Source: Takakia lepidozioides
Taxonomy: Eukaryota > Streptophyta > Takakiopsida > Takakiales > Takakiaceae
DNA length: 64,000 nucleotides
Direction: 5' to 3'
NCBI GenBank assembly: GCA_030704615.1
Contig: CM060733.1
Coordinates: 29,264,001 to 29,328,000, forward strand
A program made the position numbers and the translations under genes. The notes beneath the pieces are model-generated. The model was not told the DNA's origin. It searched no databases and was given only the letters and a program-made list of their open reading frames with translations. Numbering within the stretch: the first letter of the stretch is position 1; every line of letters starts with the position of its first letter. Of the stretch, positions 1 through 10,973 are shown one piece after another.

Positions 1-93
1 GCCCTCTCGCAAGGCTTCCGCCCACTTGTGAGGATTCTTCGATCTGGAGGCAGTCCGCATCAGCATTTCCTGCCTGTCCGGCCCCAAGCCCCA

Positions 94-2109
94 CTATTTC
101 CCTTTCAAGAACTCGTCGTACCTGCATTGCTGCATAATTGACCTCACAATGTCCTCCGTTGTGACAGTGAGGATGTCCACCAGATGCGTCGCAGAGGAGG
201 CATGCCAGGAAGAATGTACTGATTCGGCCATGTTTGTTGTCGGCATGTCGGTGTCGGAGTCGAGACATATTTCCTGCACATGCACATGTTCAGGTTACAA
301 GCAAATTACAAATAATGAGTAGCTAGCATAATATTCAACGGGACGCAAATTCGTCCCACTCACCTCCCGCATATAATCGTCGAACTGGAGGAAATGATAA
401 TGCCACCATGCTAGCCAACAGACCATTGCTCCCTCGTCTGATTTCTTTACAACACCTGACGTTGTCCACTAAGCCCGTATACATGCAAACTGTGTCTCTG
501 CATCATCCAAGGTGGGAGCACGCTTCCACGCAAGACACATGGAACGGTGCTCCTCTTTGAAATCTGGCGCCACGAGCCTGGTTGTGTACTGCGACAAGCT
601 CTGCAGAAAATGGAACCCACAAGATCTCTCCTTGATTTTCATCGGAACATTGGGGTCTTCCCCGTACACCCTTCGGATGACAGCCCAATTTGCTTGTGCG
701 TTGTCCGCCATGAAACCATGGAAATTGGGAGGGGGAAATCATGCCCTGGCCATCTGTTCATTTATTCCCTGCCAAAGAAGCATATCCGATCGTGTGTCCT
801 CTCCTTTCATCTCACAAATAACAATTGTCAATAGCATCCTGCAGTGGGTGTCGTAGACATGTGCACCCATTGTCACCCACTGGTGATTTGTAATTCGCTT
901 GATATGGTCAAACATGACCCAACTGTTTGACAAGTCCCCACTCGTCACCCGGTGGACCAGTTTGACGCCGCTGCCATGCACACATGTTTACATTTTGAAT
1001 ACGAAACAGCGATCTGCCTCAGTCCCTTGTCCTGGAAATCTACTTCCATGAATGTAGTCATATCCACATCGTCGCTTCACCTCCAGAATGGAGTGCATAT
1101 CCAAGCCACGCCCAATTCTCTGTTTGCAGGAGACAATGTGGTTTCGGACATTCGGTGAACAGACGCGGAACACCGACTCCAGTAATGCCTCCATTTCCTT
1201 CTCATCGAAAGGAACTCTGTCGGAGCCGTCTTCCGACATAATTCTGGCCAATGTCATCTTATGGGCGGCCTGCAGCTGAATCTGTTTGGGTTTGGCACGA
1301 GGTCTCAACTTAACCTCCTCCTGAACGAGCTGCTCTGCCTCGTGGGCAGCCTCCCGCGAGTTACCCCTCGCCAATTTGTGACAATGGGAACCAACGTGTA
1401 TGCAAGCTGGTGTGAGGTCAGGGAAACGGTGCAACACATAGAACTGCTTGGCATTATAAACAGACATGCAATGTGGTGGTTCTTTGCAATGTGCACACTT
1501 AAATGTGGAGGTTGGAACCTTCTCCTGAGCTCGAAATGGTTGATGAGGTGTGTCTGTCCAATCCGTCTCGTTCCTGTGACCTCTGGATTTAAAGTGGAAG
1601 CAAATTGGGGAGAAACACCGCAACGTGCCCGCACAAACAACGTAGTGTACCTGCACACCATTGAGCATCTTCATGCTGGTGGTTTTGGTGACGCACCAAG
1701 GATGACCGTCATGTTTCCTATCCATATCTATCAACATTCCGGACGCCCTTGAATAGTCCGTTCGAGAAGGGAACTCAAAGAAGATATTACCGTCGACGTC
1801 TGCGGGAAGACATGTAACGGATTTAATTGTGAACTTGTTGTAGTCCAGGAATGCGGCCCCTGGCCTTTGCGCAATAACTGCCAACGGTATGCAGTCAGAA
1901 GGTATATGACCAGTGCAGATGCGCTGCACAAACCAATAATTGTGGCGTCTGACAAGAAGCGTGGGGGGGCGAGCGTGCAAACACCTTCCCCATGGACAGA
2001 GGGAACTGACAGAGGTGACATTCCAGTGGGTCTGATGGGGTGCCTGACGGTGGGGGGGTACAACAACGACGACGATGCTGGAGCTAGGGCTGGGGCTGGG
2101 GCTGGGCAC
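94..2109 (-). pseudogene. DDE transposase with WRKY-GCM1-type zinc finger, degenerate
   Basis: Coding similarity runs on the minus strand in pieces: 988-2109, 739-981, 469-711 and 94-285. The first piece has a Cys/His-rich region (HPWCVTKT, CAGTLRCF, CAHCKEPPHC, HVGSHCH) that I recognise as the GCM/WRKY-like zinc finger found in many repetitive transposase proteins of seedless plants and algae. The next pieces carry the transposase core: VMFDHIKR, then a block around MADNAQANW with its acidic residue, then TNMAESVHSSW. Frame changes and stops separate the pieces, so it is not functional as read. The coding strand starts about 590 bp inside the CACTA-like end at 2703, so both may belong to one element that continues past the window start. 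Assignment to a superfamily (MULE-like) is inference. Confidence 0.6.
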
Positions 2110-2156
2110 TAAGGCTGTGGAGGTTGCAACTCCCCAGCGTCACAAGAGAGACCCCC

Positions 2157-2371
2157 TTAGAAGGAACTTGAAGGAACTATATATATATAGTTTTTGTGAT
2201 ACATAGATGTAGCGTAGATGTGTTGGTTAGTTTGTAGTGTCTTAGAAATGTTATAACGTGGAGGTCTTAGGTTCAAGTATGCGTTGCATGATATATGTAG
2301 AACAAGGAACATATCGCCATAAGACAGAACTGGAGTCAATGGTCAACGCCAGAGTCAATGGTCAACAAGTT

Positions 2372-2402
<31 letters not shown>

Positions 2403-2703
2403 CCACCTACATTCAAATGTACCCCCTTAAATTGTGACGTCCGGGCGTCGCACTTTGCGACCCCCGGACGGTGCTAATTCTGCATTGCAGATTTATTTAT
2501 TTACTTTTAATTAATTTTTCGTCGTCCGAGCGTCGCAAATCGCGGTTTCGCATACTTGCGACCCCCATTGGTCGCAAATTTGCGAGGTTTTTTTGGCGAC
2601 GGACTTGCGACGACTGCACGTCGCAAATTTGGTCTTTTTCCCCACCCGAAAAGGGTTGTTTTACGACGTCGCGGCGTCGAAAACCCCCCCTTTTCCTGTA
2701 GTG
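2157..2703. mobile_element. Terminal region of a CACTA-like DNA transposon (right end at 2703)
   Basis: Read inward from 2703 on the minus strand the sequence begins CACTACAGGAAAAGGGGGGG, the classic start of plant CACTA (EnSpm) termini. It is followed by repeated GCGAC/GTCGC motifs, as in CACTA subterminal repeats. The 2165-2470 part is closely related to 12715-12975, which also leads to a CACTAC end, so this is a family of ends. No left partner end is visible in the window. The boundary at 2703 cuts directly into the RNase H reading frame of the neighbouring gypsy element, which supports 2703 as a real insertion edge. Confidence 0.6.
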
Positions 2704-4470
2704 CACATTGTCCCGTCCCGGCTTGTACTGGATATTCACGTCAAACAATGTCAAAGTGTCTTGCCACCTAATTTGTTTTGGGGACAACTTAGGTTGCATG
2801 GCAAAAACTTCATCGTAACATTGTCCGTGAACACTTTCGCCAGGTTGGAACCAACATAGTGGCGCCAAAGCTTGAGGCCCAATGGACCACCGCTTTAATC
2901 TCCTTCTCATGCGTAAGCCACCTCCTTTCTAGCTTGTTCAATTTCTTACTTTCGTAAGCCACTGCATGCCCATCTTGCGTGAGAACACACCCAATTGTGA
3001 AGTCCTATGCGTTTGTGTGAATCTTAAATGGACGGTTAAACTCCAAGACTGGAGCTTCCGCCATCCGCTACTTCAACTCGGCAAATGCTTGGCCACAAAA
3101 GGTGTTCCACACTCGGACCTTGGACTTACGTAAGAGATTTGATAGCAACCCCGCAATCTTGGTGAAATTCCTCACATACTTCCGGTAGTAGGAGACGAGT
3201 CCTAAAAATGATCACCCTTCCGAGACCGAAGTCGGAGGTTCCCAACCAAGATTTCCCCCACCTTTCTATCGGTCATCTTTATCCCTCCTGCATAATCACA
3301 CGCCCCAGGAACTCGTACACCAAGATGTCATTGATGTACACGATCACAAAGTCATCTAACCACTTTTGAAAGAGGCCATCCATCAGAGTGCTGAAAGTTG
3401 TCCGCGCATTGGTGAGCCCAAATGACATCACCAAAAACTCATACGAGCCATACCACGTCCTGCCCGCTTTTTTTCTCCTCGTCTTCTTCCGCTATCCGAA
3501 TCTGATGGTAACCTGAGCGCAAGTCGATCTGATTGAAATACTTTGCGCCTACCAACCGATCAAAGAGATCGTCAATCATTGACAAAGGGTATCAGTTTTT
3601 TATTGTCACCTTGTTTAGAGCCCTGTAATCGACACACATCCGCAGCGTCCTATCATTTTTATCTGCAAATAGCACCGGGGCTCCGTAAGGTAACTTACTT
3701 GGCCAGATGTATCCCTTTGCCAAGAGGTCCTTGAGCTGTTCCTTCAACTCCACCAACACTTTATGGCTAAACCGGTAAGACACCTTGGCAGGCGGTTTCG
3801 TTCCCGGTACCACCTCAATCTTGTGGTCGACCCCTCTTCGCGGTGGCAAGCCGCTAAGTAAATCTTCGGCATCACATCCTTGTATTTCTCCACGATTCCC
3901 TTGACCTAATCTAGGCTCGGCTCTCTTTCGGCTTCTCCTTCTACCTACCTCACGTAAAGCAAAAACGAGGCAAAAACTCGGGATCGTGTGGTTCCTCCAC
4001 GGCCCACTCCTTCGCCGTTAGCAGATTTATTTGCCCAAAGGAGCCAAGTATTGAGTGCCTTCCGATTTCGGACGCCCTCGAAGGTACTGGATTCTTTTGG
4101 TTTCACCTTGAATTTTGCTTTTGCGGAAGTGGCATTGGCAGCCCTCATCACATCCTTTAGGGTCCAACGTTTAAACTGCGCCAAAAGTCTTTCCCAAAGC
4201 TAGTGGCCTTGGAGGCATCTATTGGTCCAATGGAGCCTTTGGGAGGTCCTCAGGCTCTGACTCCTCAGATGCCTCTGGCTCTCCAGTGGCCTCACCTTCC
4301 GAAGCATAACTTGCCTCTTCCAGTTGTCGTTCCGGTGACGCGTCGCCCCCACCAGACTCACTAGGTTCGTCGGCTTTTGGGCCGTTCCACTTTCGCTTGG
4401 CTTTGCCCGATACCATGGTGGGACCGGTCTCAAGGGCTATCACATACTTAACTCTAGGCTCTAATACCAA
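2704..4470 (-). pseudogene. Ty3/gypsy gag-pol remnant
   Basis: On the minus strand the order is a gag-like segment (3945-4470), reverse transcriptase (about 3200-3849) and RNase H ending at 2704. The RT shows [12 protein letters not shown] and [12 protein letters not shown], then a region reading [11 protein letters not shown], where the catalytic YxDD has become YIND (Asp to Asn). RNase H shows QIRWQDTLTLFDVNIQYKPG and stops at the CACTA-like end. Only about 620 bp separate the primer binding site from RT, far too short for a full gag and protease, so there is also an internal deletion. Several stops and frame changes are present. The integrase would have lain left of 2704 and is displaced or lost. 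Confidence 0.8.
4458..4470 (-). other. Primer binding site of the Ty3/gypsy element
   Basis: On the minus strand the sequence reads TGGTATTAGAGCC, one base different from the usual plant initiator-tRNA-Met primer site TGGTATCAGAGCC. It sits one base from the TG that starts the presumed LTR at 4472 (plus-strand view), with the gag-like frame immediately inside. Confidence 0.7.
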
Positions 4471-4471
4471 G

Positions 4472-4768
4472 TGTCATGCACCTCACTTCAGTAAACTCTC
4501 CTTCAGGTCATAATTACTTGCTTTGATGCGCGCGCCTAACTCCCAAACTGGCCGCCAGGCCAACTTGGAGCTTCGGCTGCTCATCGGGACATAACGGTCC
4601 CCCTTGCTTCCCCATGGAACCTTCGACCACTCGGGTTCAGTGGAAATTCCCTTGGTTGTAGGCAGTCCGGAAATAGCTCCCCACACTAGACTGGGGCTTA
4701 TATGTCGGCCCCCCCCCCCCTCCCTCGCCTCATTCCTCGCTCCACGCGTAGGGCAGACCTTGTAGAAG
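4472..4768 (-). repeat. LTR segment next to the primer binding site, with TATA-like box
   Basis: The LTR inner edge is TGTCATGCACC at 4472 in plus-strand view. On the minus strand a CATATAAG TATA-like box lies at about 4692-4699, preceded by a G-run and then by the hairpin array, so the array sits where U3 would be. I could not find the outer LTR edge, and no second LTR is in the window. Confidence 0.5.
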
Positions 4769-5590
4769 CGACCGCCACCATGGCGGTCGCTCCATTTAAA
4801 AACAAAAAAAAACGACTGCCACAAATGGCAGTCGCTTCATTTCACCAAAAAAAAGAAAAAAAACAACCGCCAGTAATGGCAGTCGCTGCATTTATAAAAA
4901 CAAAATAAAACTTCAAGCGACCGGAAGTGAGGGGAGAATTATCCGGAGCTTATATGCCCCTCTCCCCCGCCTCACTCCTCGCAGGGCACACTTCGTAGAA
5001 GCGACCGCCACCTTGGCGGTCGCTCCATTTTCATTTTCAAAACAATTAAAATAAAAGCGACCGCCATAAATGGCGGTCGCTCCATTTCCTACCAAATTTC
5101 AATAAAAGTGACCGCCATTAATGGCGGTCGCTGCAAGTACAAAAAACAACAATACTGGCGATCGCCCCTAATGGCGGTCGCTCCATTTTGCTCCAAAAAA
5201 ACAAAAAAACGACCGCCAGCAACGGCGGTCGCTTCATTTGCAAAATAATTAAACTAAAAGCGACCGCTAGCAACGGCGGTCGCTTCATTTGCAAAATAAT
5301 TAAACTAAAAGTGACCGCCAGTAATGGCGGTCGCTTCATTTCCAAAATAATTAAAATACGACCGCTAGTAATGGCAGTCGCTTTATTTTCAAAATAAATA
5401 AAGTAAAAGCGACCGCCATGTATATCCCCCCCCCCCCTTTCCTCGCTCCACGCGCAGGACAGACCTCGTAGAAGCGACCGCCACTTTCGTGGTCGCTCCA
5501 TTTTTATAAAAAAAACGACCGCTACTAATGGCAGTCGCCCCATTTTCAAAAATAAATAAATAAAGGCGACCGCCAGATATGGCGGTCGGG
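4769..5590. repeat. Array of short hairpins (GCGACCGCC...GGCGGTCGC), array 1
   Basis: About 15 imperfect palindromes of 20-24 bp, each a GCGACCGCCA arm, a 2-4 base loop and a TGGCGGTCGC arm, recur about every 50 bp and are separated by A/T-rich spacers such as TTTTCAAAATAATTAAA. Examples begin at 4769, 5000, 5055, 5108, 5259 and 5310. Some units changed on both arms together (CGACTGCC with GGCAGTCG near 4815). A longer module (C-run, CCTCGCTCCACGCG-like segment, GTAGAAGCGACCGCC) recurs at about 4709, 4960 and 5425. The nearest known parallel is the subterminal repeats of plant CACTA or hAT elements. Confidence 0.85.
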
Positions 5591-5606
5591 GAGGATGACT
5601 ATGAGC

Positions 5607-6040
5607 TTAGCAATACAAATACTCATAGTGACAATGATCACCTTCTTTCATGGATTGCTGCCGTAATCCTCTACTCCGTTGAAGTGTAGGGGTACAAAGA
5701 GGTGTTGAAGCAGGTGTTGCTCCGGCACAACCCTCTTGTTTAAGGACACCCGAAGCCTCATAAGAGTCGCCCTGGGTACTAGTCGGGGCATACTGACGGG
5801 AAGATGGAGTGTTCTGCTCAGAGGTCATGTCCAGATCCAAAGACATTGAAATATTACCGCCACACTGTGCAAAGTGGTTTTTTACCCGCATAGATGCTTT
5901 GGGGCATAAACCCACCCCAGCGCTCTTCACATCTTTATAGTCGAGGTGAACGAGCAACCAATCCTTATGATAAGAATTTTTTAATCCACATAGGTTGCAC
6001 TCAACACTACCAGTGGCACTGACAGTGTTCGGGATTGCCG
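5607..6040 (-). pseudogene. BED-type zinc finger fragment, probably from a hAT-like transposase
   Basis: The minus-strand frame reads SVECNLCG, then WLLVHLDYKDVKSAGVGLCP, then RVKNHF. This Cys-x2-Cys, His-Leu, Val-x2-Cys spacing resembles the BED fingers at the start of plant hAT transposases. It continues into an acidic and Ser/Thr/Pro-rich stretch and stops at 5607, with no transposase core after it. It lies between the two hairpin arrays, so arrays plus core could be one deleted, non-autonomous element. No convincing ATG is seen; a TGA closes the frame upstream near 6044. Confidence 0.45.
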
Positions 6041-6491
6041 TATGTCAATGGCTCTATTCCTCCCTCATCTTCACCCAATATCCATTCCCCTGGGACCGAG
6101 CGATGCAAGCAACAAAAAACAATCACCTATAAATGAACGTGTTATGAATGTAGAGTGCAATGCGATAGCCCAACACTTCTACACCTATTAGCAATCCAAG
6201 TGGGTCGATATGGGTTGTAGTATTGAGCTTATACACAATCTGCTGAAGTGACTTTGGTGGAAGCCACAACGGCAAAATGTGCGCACCCTCCTCTTGGGCT
6301 ACACTCTCGTTCAATGGAAGAGAACATCCAAAGCAACCTCAAGTGTTTGTGCCAAAAGAAGTGAGGAGCTTGGTGATCCTCCTCCCTTTTATATGATCAA
6401 AGAAGGATGAAAGTGAAATGAATAAATGATGAACCGATAGCGCCCACTCGAAAAAGGCTGTACAACCATATTTGTTGTAATTTTGAAATTA
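6041..6491. other. Spacer between hairpin arrays, no gene recognised
   Basis: A 63-codon minus-strand open frame (6123-6314) exists but shows no motif I recognise. The remainder is unremarkable sequence leading into the second array. Confidence 0.4.
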
Positions 6492-7470
6492 AGCGACCGC
6501 TAATACTATGGTCGCTATTTTTATTTTTTATGAAAAACAAGCGACCGCCACTACTGCGGTCGCTTTTATTTCCATTCACTTTATGCAATATTGCGGTCAC
6601 TTCTATTTTGTATATTTTAAAATTTAACCGACCGCCCGTACGGCGGCCGCTATTGTTTTTTATTTCAAAATATAATGTGACTGCTGGTATGGCGGTCGGT
6701 TTTATTTTAATATATTTTTTAAAAACGCGACCGCCAGTAAGGCGGTCGCTTTTAATCTTTATATTTTCAAGTTTAAGCGACCTCCAGGTTGGCGGTCGCT
6801 TAAACTTAATATATATTTTAAAATTGACGCGACCGCCGATTTTGTGGTCGCAAATATTTTAATTGTTTTAAAACAAGCAACCACCGGCGTCGCGGTCGCT
6901 TTTATTTTTATATGTCGCTTGTTTTTTTAATATAATTTTAGATTTACCGACCGCCATATGGCGGTCGTTTGTTTTTCTATATATTTTTTAAATTAAGCGA
7001 CCGCCCAATGGCGGTCGTTGTTTTTCTATATATTCTTGAAATTATCCGACCGCCATATGGCGGTCGCTTGTTCTGTACATATTTACAAAATTGTGCGACC
7101 GCCAATACAGCAGTCGCTTGTTTTCTTTTTTAAATTAGGCGACTGCCAATGCGACAACCAATCTTGTTTAAAAAAAAAAAAAAAATTGAAGCGAGTGCCA
7201 AGATAGCGGTCGCAATTTCTTTTTTTAATTCAAAAAATAAAGCGACCGCCAGTGTGACCGCCAATCTTGCTTTAAAATTATTATTTTTGAAACGACCGCC
7301 AATATGGCGGTCGCTATTTCTTTTTCTATTTTGAAAAATAAAGCGATCGCAAGTGCGACCGCCAATCTTGCTTTAAAATTATTATTTTTGAAGCGACCGC
7401 CAATACGGCAGTCGCTATTTCTTTTTTAATTTCAAAATACAAAGCGACTGCCATAATTGGCGGTCGCATT
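6492..7470. repeat. Array of short hairpins, array 2
   Basis: About 20 further palindromes of the same GCGACCGCC/GGCGGTCGC type occur at roughly 50-bp intervals, for example at about 6540, 6726, 6947, 7047, 7291 and 7443. The spacers are more T-rich than in array 1 (TTTTTATTTT, AATATATTTT). Units near 6947 and 7047 are perfect 20-bp palindromes (CGACCGCCATATGGCGGTCG). Array 2 is more diverged than array 1 and lacks the long C-run module. Confidence 0.85.
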
Positions 7471-9509
7471 CATTTTGTTAATTTTCAAAAATGTATTTGC
7501 CACCGCCACTGTGTCGGCGACGTGGGTGCTTAAGTGGCAGTATTTTACCTGATACTATTTTTACCAGAATATTCTCCGAACTTGACGTGACGGACGTCCC
7601 GTCAGCATCAGGTCTGACGTGACCTGACGCTGACGGATGAACGTGACGTTGGTAACCGGGCTGTAGACCCTTCTGTGTATACGCATCTACGGGAGTAGGC
7701 CTTTGGGACAGCTCCACTAAACCCTTCCCTACTACCCATACCACTACACAATACGCGTGTAAGTCGACTCAGATGAGCAGGCCGCTCCCGTTGTCATGCT
7801 CATATGATAGCGTCGCTGGTGGAATCTTATATGGAAATTCCACTAGTGTCAATTAGTCTTGGACACCTGGCTTGCGTGTAGATTACGCTCTTATATTAGA
7901 TACTCTGAGGAAAAGAAAGCTCCTTGCAACATTGTCTCATCTTGGTGGATGAATCGATTATTTCACCACATGACTTATGACGATCACGCCACCTAGATGG
8001 CCAAACTTCTCGATTGTTGGACTCTCCCCTGACATTGGCCTTCTCTAGGTAACGAATAATATATTGATATCAATTGGTCGACACCATCACAAGAATCAAG
8101 ACTTAAAGACCATATCTCATCTTAACTTCGACCCCCTATGCCGCAAACAATAAATTTCACCAACTTATGCGTCATTAACAATCAAACATACTCGTTTGTA
8201 ACTAGTACATGTTTCTATTTTCTTTGCACAGACGATAGGTCTAAATTTGTGTCCTTAATTATGTGTAGGCCGTGCTTACATAAGCTGTGCTTAAATTAGA
8301 TAAATTTCATGACGTCCCCTTCGGATGGACTTATTGCAAGTCAAATTAGCCTCTTCATCTTGGGCACAATTCTCATCCATTGATGTACACCTAATCATGG
8401 CTTCACTTGAGGGTTAGTTCAACATTGGTTTCTTGACCCAGCATATGGTCTCCACCTTTTTTCTTCTATTTTCTCTTCAAAAATACATAATTATGGTTTA
8501 ATGACACCCATATTGATCACTAATATCATTGGTCTTAGTCATCCATCTTGGTTCTAAATCTTAACTACTTTGGCAAAAGTTGAGGTTCGGGCCACGTAAT
8601 CCAAAATGGATTAAAATGTAAATCAATCTCACAAAGATTGTAACCGAGCATAAGAAAAATAGCAAATTTAAAATTAATTCAAAAATTCTCTACACGCATT
8701 TTAACACATTGCAATAAATATGGTTGTCCATCTTATATCTATTAACAACTTAGATGTATCTTTAAAAACCCTAGATCAAAGGGTCTATATTTAAAATATT
8801 TCACGAATTTTTATGGTATGCATTTTTGTATGTTTGCAGTCTGTACATAAGACTTATTTATATAACTTTTGCGAATGAAAAAAGATATTGAGGAATTTAA
8901 GAATTGAAGGGCTCTTACCTTTCAATGATAACCTGGGTCCCATAACATATAAAATCCTCAATTGAAGGGGTTGCACATGATATTGCACCTTTTCAAAGTG
9001 ACTATTTCATCTTTCTTCTAGTTTATTAAAAGTCTTTATCTTACATCATCATGACCAAACATACGATATTGTAATAATATATATTGTGAGTTTTCTCAAA
9101 TTGGGTCGATGTTTCTACTATGAATCTGTCAAAAGATTCATAGATTCATCAACCTGTTTTAAAAAAAAAAAAACAATATATATAGAGACAATGAAATATT
9201 AAAAAATACTAAATAAACTATAAGAGAAAGGACGACCATATATACAAATATTATAACAATATTAGAGGTGATTCCCCATATTGTGAGTGATTATTTACTT
9301 TAAGTATATACATTTGACAACATTACGATTTGTGAATACATATCCAAAAAGGTTATTGAGCTCCATTAACTACGTGCAAGATTGAAATATTTATGTGCAA
9401 TGTCACACAACTCTCTCAATCTCCCAAACACACATACCACAAATACAAATAAGCTATATTCATTAATTATATCTTCAAGCTAACTTTTGCTCTTTAGCTA
9501 GAATACACA
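7471..9509. other. Mostly AT-rich intergenic stretch, nothing recognised
   Basis: After a moderately GC-rich tail to about 7760 the sequence is AT-rich, with no coding frame I can support. A CACTACAC at 7742 was considered as a transposon end but does not match the nearby termini. Confidence 0.4.
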
Positions 9510-10973
9510 ATGTCAAGACTTGCAAAGCTTTGTGCAATTTTGCATGACATAGAAAATTCTACTGCCCACCTTTCAAGATCCGTGGCCTATGCAAAACGGA
9601 TGGCAGATGCAGGACCACGATTAGTGGAGGTAAATAATGTATAATGATATTTAATTATCATATAAATTGTATAAATATATTGAGCTCATGGGTGAATTTT
9701 CCAGCATCAATATGATTCTATGTGTTGTAGGTAACTGATGTTATTTTATTCTCTATTGTGGTGATTGGATGGAGTGCAAATATTATTTTGAGATGTCTTT
9801 GTCGCATGAAGTTTGTAAAATGTAATCTACAACATCACCCGCACTTTCATGTTTTTCATTCAAGCTTATTTGGATATTACGATGTACATAGATTCTGATA
9901 AGGTTGTAGTATGACGTAATATTTTGCATATACTATAGGAATTGACGATGCATGTGAGGTGGGTGGGAAATCATTATACATTACAACTCAATTTGCATGG
10001 CTTTGTTGGTGATCTCAAAAGAGCTATATTTCAAGTTCTTAATGTACAACCGCGACTTCAACGGGTAAGGTAACAAACACAACAATTAAATAAAGTTTGT
10101 ATTGACATTAATCATAAACTAAAAAAACATATTTCTATATGTAAATTGTTTGGATAACTGTCTTCAAATTTGTTCTAAAAAATGCAACATAATCTTGCAA
10201 AGAAAATTCTTACCTCACCACAATTTAAACTATACATATGCAATCAGTTAAGTTTGCTGGATATATATATATAAGTTCTTCTCTACTCTTGTTAGTATAT
10301 AAAGAATGACTATTTATAAGTTATAGTTTCTAAATATTACAATCTGAATATTATCTAAAATGTTCGTAGATGCTCAATTGGAATGTAATGCCGCATGCCC
10401 AACCTGTCCAAGATAGCACTCTCTTGAGAGACTGCAACTTCCAAAGGGATGCAAGGTTGATAAAGATTGGGTGAGTTATGTATTGTTGCATTATCTATTT
10501 CTCATATATAGCCTTAAAAAATCCTTATGGATGACACAAATTATCCTCAAATATTTATGTCTATCTCATTTTGAGCTCAAATATCTTATAGCACAGTAAT
10601 AGTATAATATAACAAAAAGTTTTTGTGTTTGTATTCATGTATGTCATGATTTAAACTTCATTTGATCATATCATCAATCATTTTTTCGATAGTGATTGTC
10701 TTAATACATCAATATGACAAATGGTTTATTAAATATAAATATGTTGAGATTATAATTTCTTAAATGGGTTGTTACATCAAATGATTGAGGTTGTTTGGCA
10801 TGAATAGACAAACATATGTAAGGCTTCTCAAATTTCATACAAGAGTATCTAAAACGGTTGTACACCACGATGATCTAAAATTGGTTGGACCACGCTACTC
10901 AAAGTTCCTCACTGAGGAGCAATTTAGACAAGCTTACTTCAAATTAAGACCGAGCAAGATTGGCACTATTTAA
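9510..10973 (+). CDS. Small ubiquitin-like domain protein, four-exon model
   Basis: The model joins 9510-9629, 9939-10064, 10370-10470 and 10790-10973, giving 176 codons plus TAA. Every junction has GT donors (GTAAAT, GTAAGG, GTGAGT) and AG acceptors, and the codon phases agree (0, 0, then 2/1). Exons 2 and 3 read like one ubiquitin fold: MHVRWVGNHYTLQLN (first beta strands), GDLKRAIFQVLNVQP (helix), RMLNWN, then DSTLLRDCNFQRDARLIKIG, corresponding to the D-x-TLxDY-x(5)-G end of ubiquitin-like domains. Exon 1 (MSRLAKLCAILHDIENS) is helical and unassigned. Exon 4 has no recognised domain. The gene sits alone in AT-rich DNA and transcription is not shown, so it may be a relic or a captured fragment. 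Confidence 0.5.

Noticed and set aside
2157-2339. A conserved 60-residue protein shared with 12710-12892 (minus strand)
   Set aside because: The similarity is at DNA level across non-coding subterminal transposon sequence; the frame has no domain and extends only by chance.
4769-7470. CRISPR array
   Set aside because: The repeats are palindromes in variable AT-rich spacers in a eukaryotic transposon context. There are no cas genes, and repeat lengths and sequences vary too much.
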